From NCBI GenBank assembly GCA_030704615.1, contig CM060733.1, positions 75,492,907 through 75,556,906 of the forward strand: a stretch of 64,000 bases of DNA. The letters are read 5' to 3'. Made by a program: the position numbers and the translations under genes. Positions 59,623-64,000 of the stretch are shown here, one piece after another; position 1 is the first letter of the stretch, and the number at the start of each line of letters is the position of its first letter. The DNA is from Takakia lepidozioides (lineage: Eukaryota; Streptophyta; Takakiopsida; Takakiales; Takakiaceae). A model generated the notes under the pieces. It searched no databases. It was not told where the DNA came from and saw only the letters and a list, made by a program, of their open reading frames with translations.

Positions 59623-61212
59623 GCTTGTTCGTCTTCACTCATGTTGGTGCACTCCCGCCCTCGCCATCGACTTCCACCTCATTTGCTACTTCCACTCCCT
59701 GTAGAACAAAATTCCCACCAGTGAACTGTGAATCTGGTCTCAAGAAAATAGACGTGGTTAGCTCTGCTGTAAGGGTACAAACTCTCGCGGGTATTGAGCA
59801 ATTCGGGATTGTGGACATCACTCGGGGAGTGTGATCATATATGCTCAGTACAGATCCCTCACTACCAATACATCCTTCAATTACAGACGTACCCAGTTCA
59901 GAAAACACTGTGACAAGATTGTTCCAGATATGGCTTCCGATTTGGGTCCAGACAACGACTACTTCATCTCTACAGTCCGTCCAACGCCCACGATTCCGGG
60001 AATTTTCGCTTCTTCAGCGAAGTTGAACCCTACTGCTGAGGTATACTACTACAGATAACATTCATGAAGGTAATTTTACATTGTCAATCACCCAACCCTT
60101 GACTGCATGGTTCAAAGCATTTCCATATTTGGAAGGCAACTTATATTAGCTTGAAAATCCCTAATCATAACCCTAACTTGGGTCTTAGGTCAGAAGTTGT
60201 CTTTCTCTCGCTCCCTGCACCTACCGTCGAATTCCTGCGTGAGCTTGCTGATTGTGATCTTAGCTTGCAGCCATGGGGTAAGATCTGGAATGTCATATTG
60301 TTTTGATTAGGATTGCAACCACATTGGGTGAATTTAGCTCATGATTTTAGTCGGGATTTACTGAGTGTTTGTACTTCCAAGTCTCTTTGAAGCAATTGAA
60401 GACTACGTCTCATGGTGGAACGTAAAATCACCTATGGTGGTAGGAGTCTCCTCAATGATTCCGTCTGCCACTTGGACGATGCTTCACAATATGAGGGTGG
60501 ATGCTTTCTTCTCTTGCGGCTTCTGCTGGTGATGCTTCTTTTGACGAGGCTTATGCTTTTGTCTCTAAGAAACCTAAACCTAGGCCCATCAGGATCGCCT
60601 TTGGACTTTTTTGAGCTGAGGAAACCTTTTGCAAAATTGTTAAGCTAGTTTCCTCCTCACGATTTTTGTTTTTTCTCCACGCCTATTTCTAGTCTTGGCT
60701 AGGTTGTGGGGCTGTCATCATGCAATCACGGACCGAGAATGGAGGCCACCCACAACTTCCAGATTCTAAAGTCAGTGCACAAAAATTATCTGCTAGAGAA
60801 GACTCTGTTTTCCTCGTCAGCAGGATAACTGCTAACACATAAATGTGCCTAAATGTCTGACCCTCAATTTGGTGGTGCCTCTTTTAGATGTTTTCTTTTT
60901 TGCATTTGGGTGCCCAAAAACCGGATAGAAATCTGCAGTTCACTACTCTAGTGAAATAACTCTCTGTGATGGCTAGAGTACAAACTGGATTTCACCTCAA
61001 GTACCCAGACTCTCAGATTGAGCTGGACTGGTTGGTGTAGTTGTCCAGGGAGCATTTTAGGACTAGTCCTCAGCTGTTCAGAGCAGGTTGAACTTAACGA
61101 GTATTTGACCTCAATTGCAATCTAAATTACGAACCAAATATTTGGCTTGGACTTGTATCAGGTTCATTGTGCGCGGTTATCCAAATGGCCTCTCATTTTA
61201 AGATAATAGGGT
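59623..61212. other. MMS19 upstream region and intergenic space
   Basis: The MMS19 promoter and 5' UTR should begin here. Plus-strand ORFs at 59595-59834, 59831-60058 and 60412-60648 read as plausible peptides but show no domain and no clear splice links. A minus-strand frame ends at 59639, just upstream of the MMS19 ATG. I see no supportable gene. Confidence 0.4.
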
Positions 61213-61420
61213 CTTCAATGGGCACGTGCGATGTGGCCGGTGGGCCCCACGCACGGACGCCCGCCTCCCCAACACCCCGCCCGCCCCGCCCGCCCTGCCC
61301 GCCGCTGCGCGCGGTCGCCTAGCCGCGGGCGTGCTGCAGCAACCGTGCCCGCCCCCCGTCCGCCGCGCGGCTAGTCCCCCGCCCACGAGTCCGCTACCCT
61401 CCAGTCTGCCAGTCCGGTGC
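61213..61420. other. GC-rich patch before the MULE gene
   Basis: About 200 bp is much richer in G+C than its surroundings (runs of CCGCCC and GCGCGG). It may be a transposon end or promoter CpG patch. No protein is recognised. Confidence 0.4.
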
Positions 61421-61508
61421 TAGCCAGTCCGCTGCCCAACAGTCTGTCAGTCCGCCAGTCTATCCGCCAGTCCGCTGGCCAGTCCCCTGCCATCCAGTCC
61501 GCTGACGG
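61384..61508. repeat. CAGTCCGCTG-like tandem motif
   Basis: CAGTCCGCTG and close variants (CAGTCTGCC, CAGTCCGGTG) occur roughly every 10-15 bp. The same motif forms the intron of the transposase gene at 63.2 kb and of the Ulp1-like gene at 37.3 kb. Confidence 0.7.
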
Positions 61509-61710
61509 CACAGGATCGCCACCGTCCATTCCCATAACCCATCCGAGCCCTCCATTTTTAGGGCTGCAATTCAAACTTGCATTCCTGTCGTCTTCCACTT
61601 GCCAGCAGCCGCGAACGTGCGCACTGTTCTCATGGCACGTTGTCGATCGTGTCTTGTACTGCGGCGCGTTTCTTGCATGTTCAGAAGCGTGTCATTTGTA
61701 CTGTATAGGG

Positions 61711-63204
61711 CATGGACGTGGAAGCAAATCCCGATGATATACTGATCACGGAAAGCCCGCTTATACGGCCTCTTCGACAATGTTTGCAAACAGCAAAACC
61801 AGGACCCTTCAACAGGAAGGATCTCCATTGGAAGAGTGAGACGCAATATGGGTTTATGGGTGTGCGAGTGAATGTTGAAAAGGCCTGTATACCTTGGGAT
61901 AGAGTTGGTGACTTCGTCCTGAGAGATGAGAGTTTGGAGGACTACCCCACTCAGTTTTGGGTGAATGTTCATTCTAAAGTGGAACCCGGCTTGCGAAAAG
62001 CACCCAAAACCAACATTTCTGTTCAGTATTATGTGTGCACCATCTTCAGTCATTTTGACGTTTCATTGCATGTCTGTTGCCATTTTTTGTTTCACGAGTT
62101 TTCTGATTTTATGCTTCCTCAAGTCATTGGATATTGATTTTAGAATTTTCTGTCCAGGTATCAATGCTATTACGGTCCTGATGACAAGCGCACCAACAAT
62201 AGTGGAGGATCCAAAACAGAAGCGTGGAGGACCTCTTGTGGGTGCTGGAATATCTTGCCCTCATAAAGGCCCAAGGAGAAAGAAGTCGGAGTATGGAGAG
62301 TCTTACAAACGTGGTTGCCAATGTTGTTTCAAGGTCCATCAATGCTATCTCGCCCCTGACATCTGTGTCCTCACGTACTACAACAACATGGAGCATACAG
62401 ATGCGCAAGGGAAACCCTCGCATGGGAAGTCCGCAGAGTTCAGGAACACCCGCCACGCCTATGCACCACACATTAGCGAGGAATTGAAAGTCTGGGTCGT
62501 CGAGTGTTTGTGCCGAGGTATGTCGGTCGCCCAAATCATGATGGAGCGCCGATGATGCAGAGAGTGTGCGCATGTGGAGAGACCAGAATCCTGCGTCCGT
62601 TTTTTTCTATCAAGAGGAGAAATTAGAGCCAACATTCGAGCATTTTGATGGAGATTTGACATTCACTATTGGCATACAGACTCCGTGGCAGAAACGATGA
62701 ATGCTGGAACTAGGACATGACCGTATCGTTGCATGTGATGCAACCATTGGGACAAATCATGACAAGGTACTATTCGAACGATTTCATGGACTTGTACGAG
62801 CATGATAGCATAGTACCATGCAACATTCACATAATATTTGGTGTGCTGACCCTTTCTGTATGTTTAGGGTTATGTACGTTGCGGAAGACCGAGAGGCAGA
62901 CCCATTGTGAACCGCTACAGACCTCATCACTCTTATGAAGTCTTCTCGTTCAGAACTGAGCGGAATTTGCATGCTCTAACCATCTTACATTGTGCATTCC
63001 AACAGTTCCCATTGTACACGTTGATGGTCTTCGACGAGTGGTTGAACGGTATACCAGTTGCCTATATCCTATCCGCGAGGAATCGGACAAGAGACCTGTT
63101 CCGTGGATGAGAGCCTTGCGCGATTCACTCCTCGTAGATTTGTCGAGCTGGCGACCCAATGCCTTCATTGTGGACGATGCCGAAGCAGAAATCAACGCTA
63201 TTCG
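61711..63204 (+). mobile_element. Decayed Mutator-like (MULE) transposase
   Basis: In order: an N-terminal segment MDVEANPDDILITESPLI (61711 on), a zinc-binding module GAGISCPHKGPRR then KRGCQCCFKVHQCYLAPD and MEHTD (62249-62401), SEELKVWVVECLCRGMSVAQ, then in a new frame TFTIGIQTPWQKR, a stop, and MLELGHDRIVACDATIGTNH with the first catalytic Asp. An intron (62767-63005) leads to FPLYTLMVFDEWLNGIPVAY. After another frame change come RPVPWMRALRDSLLVDLSSW and NAFIVDDAEAEINAI, with the second catalytic Asp, up to a donor at 63205. The third acidic residue would lie beyond. MULE transposases cut and paste through this DDE triad. At least three frame changes or stops make this copy inactive. The downstream intron is a CAGTCCGCTG repeat. 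Confidence 0.85.
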
Positions 63205-63530
63205 GTAAGTCTGTTGGTCCACAGCACCGGTCCATTGTCGAGGTCCACTGCAGCAGTCCATTGCTACAGTCCACTGGCAGACTCCTGTGGCGAAACCCGA
63301 TGGCAATTCGCTGGGCAAATCCACTGGTAGTCCGCTGTCAAGTCCGGTCATCAGTCCCCTGGCAAGTCCGCTGGCAGTCCCCGGCAAGTCCACTGCCAAG
63401 TCCACTCGGCAGTCCCTGGGGTCGGCCGTCCGCTGCCAAGTCCACTTGGTAGTCCCTGGCAAGTCCGCTCGGCAGTCCGCTGTGGCAGTCCAATGGGGCA
63501 GTCCGCTGCCCCAGTCCTAGCTAGGGGAAG
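63205..63530. repeat. Dense CAGTCC(G/A)CTGG repeats after the MULE exon
   Basis: More than fifteen copies of (A)AGTCC(G/A)CTGGC-like units follow the splice donor at 63205, with scattered copies to 63670. This matches the tracts at 37.3, 38.3 and 61.4 kb. Confidence 0.75.
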
Positions 63531-63751
63531 TCCACTAGGTAGTCCAATGGGGTTATTCCAGCACATCAACGTCATGGCATTGTACTGTCCACCGGGCGAG
63601 TTCAGTGGCTCTGCCTGCTGATACAGGTAGCTGTTACAGTCCACTCCGGCAGTCCACCATTACAGTCCGATCAATGAGAACCACAGTCCGGAAATGCGTT
63701 TGACAAAAAATCACCCAGAAGGCTTTGCAAACTTACAATGTTTGCACTCAC

Positions 63752-63966
63752 TCGTATTCCGGGTTCTCCTTGGCATCAATGTCCACTGTCTCTTCCTCCG
63801 ACTCTGACGAATCCGAGGAGTCTTTGGCTTTGATGGGAGCCTTCACATTCCGTTGCAGCCCTTCCAGATGGGATCCCCAGACGGATGTGTCCTCCTCGTA
63901 GGCAAAGAGGTGCCGGTTGGAAAACCGCCCAGCCCACATTGAGGCACGTGTTACAATGCCATCCAC
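63752..63966 (-). CDS. Possible exon of an unknown gene running off the right edge
   Basis: The minus strand reads MDGIVTRASMWAGRFSNRHL, a Ser/Glu-rich acidic stretch (DSSDSSESEEETVDID) and ENPEYE, stopping at a good donor (ACGA|GTGAGT). The intron side again holds GGACTGC repeats. The acidic tail and the repeat-rich intron suggest another transposon gene on the opposite strand. No domain is recognised. Confidence 0.35.
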
Positions 63967-64000
63967 ACATTATAACATGGCCCTTCAGATGTTGCGAATT

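Noticed and set aside
59252-59638. 128-codon minus-strand ORF at the MMS19 start
   Set aside because: The MMS19 first exon uses a different frame beginning at 59622, and this ORF runs through the intron donor with low-complexity Ser/Pro sequence.

Overview
This is a nuclear window from a land plant or a close relative. The evidence is three intron-rich housekeeping genes whose exons match plant-type REV3, DDX10/RH32 and MMS19, a CYP71-clan (A-type) P450, a PPR-DYW relic and a Ty3/gypsy chromovirus with a C-terminal chromodomain. The transposon proteins look unlike the common seed-plant ones, so a seedless lineage (moss, lycophyte, fern) is possible. That is inference from memory and the species cannot be named. 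All family assignments are by eye, without database searches.

Layout. 1-6.3 kb: the 5' half of REV3 (minus), 11 exons, running off the left edge before the polymerase domain. 7.1-19.1 kb: transposon-rich, with two hAT-like non-autonomous elements (one with an exact 8-bp target duplication), a palindrome array, a decayed gypsy pol between ~515-bp direct repeats, a Harbinger-like MITE and a GC-rich inverted-repeat unit carrying a broken PPR-DYW gene. 20.3-22.5 kb: an intact P450 (plus). 23.7-29.7 kb: a complete DDX10-type DEAD-box helicase (minus, 9 exons). 30-44.3 kb: satellites, several decayed transposon genes (AEDET-signature ORF, gag, Ulp1 protease), a Harbinger-like MITE and an inverted partial duplicate of the last DDX10 exon. 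45.5-59.6 kb: MMS19 (minus, at least 18 exons), with a hAT MITE and a tRNA-derived element in its introns. 61.7-63.2 kb: a decayed Mutator-like transposase.

Genes together. REV3 (translesion synthesis) and MMS19 (cytosolic Fe-S delivery) are functionally linked in other eukaryotes, because polymerase and helicase Fe-S clusters depend on MMS19. DDX10 acts in 18S rRNA and small-subunit maturation. The genes are far apart and separately promoted, so co-regulation is not implied. The single-copy genes have clean GT-AG exons with phases that agree throughout REV3, DDX10 and the P450. In MMS19 they agree except for one unresolved stretch at 45.53-47.60 kb. Nearly every transposon protein is frameshifted.
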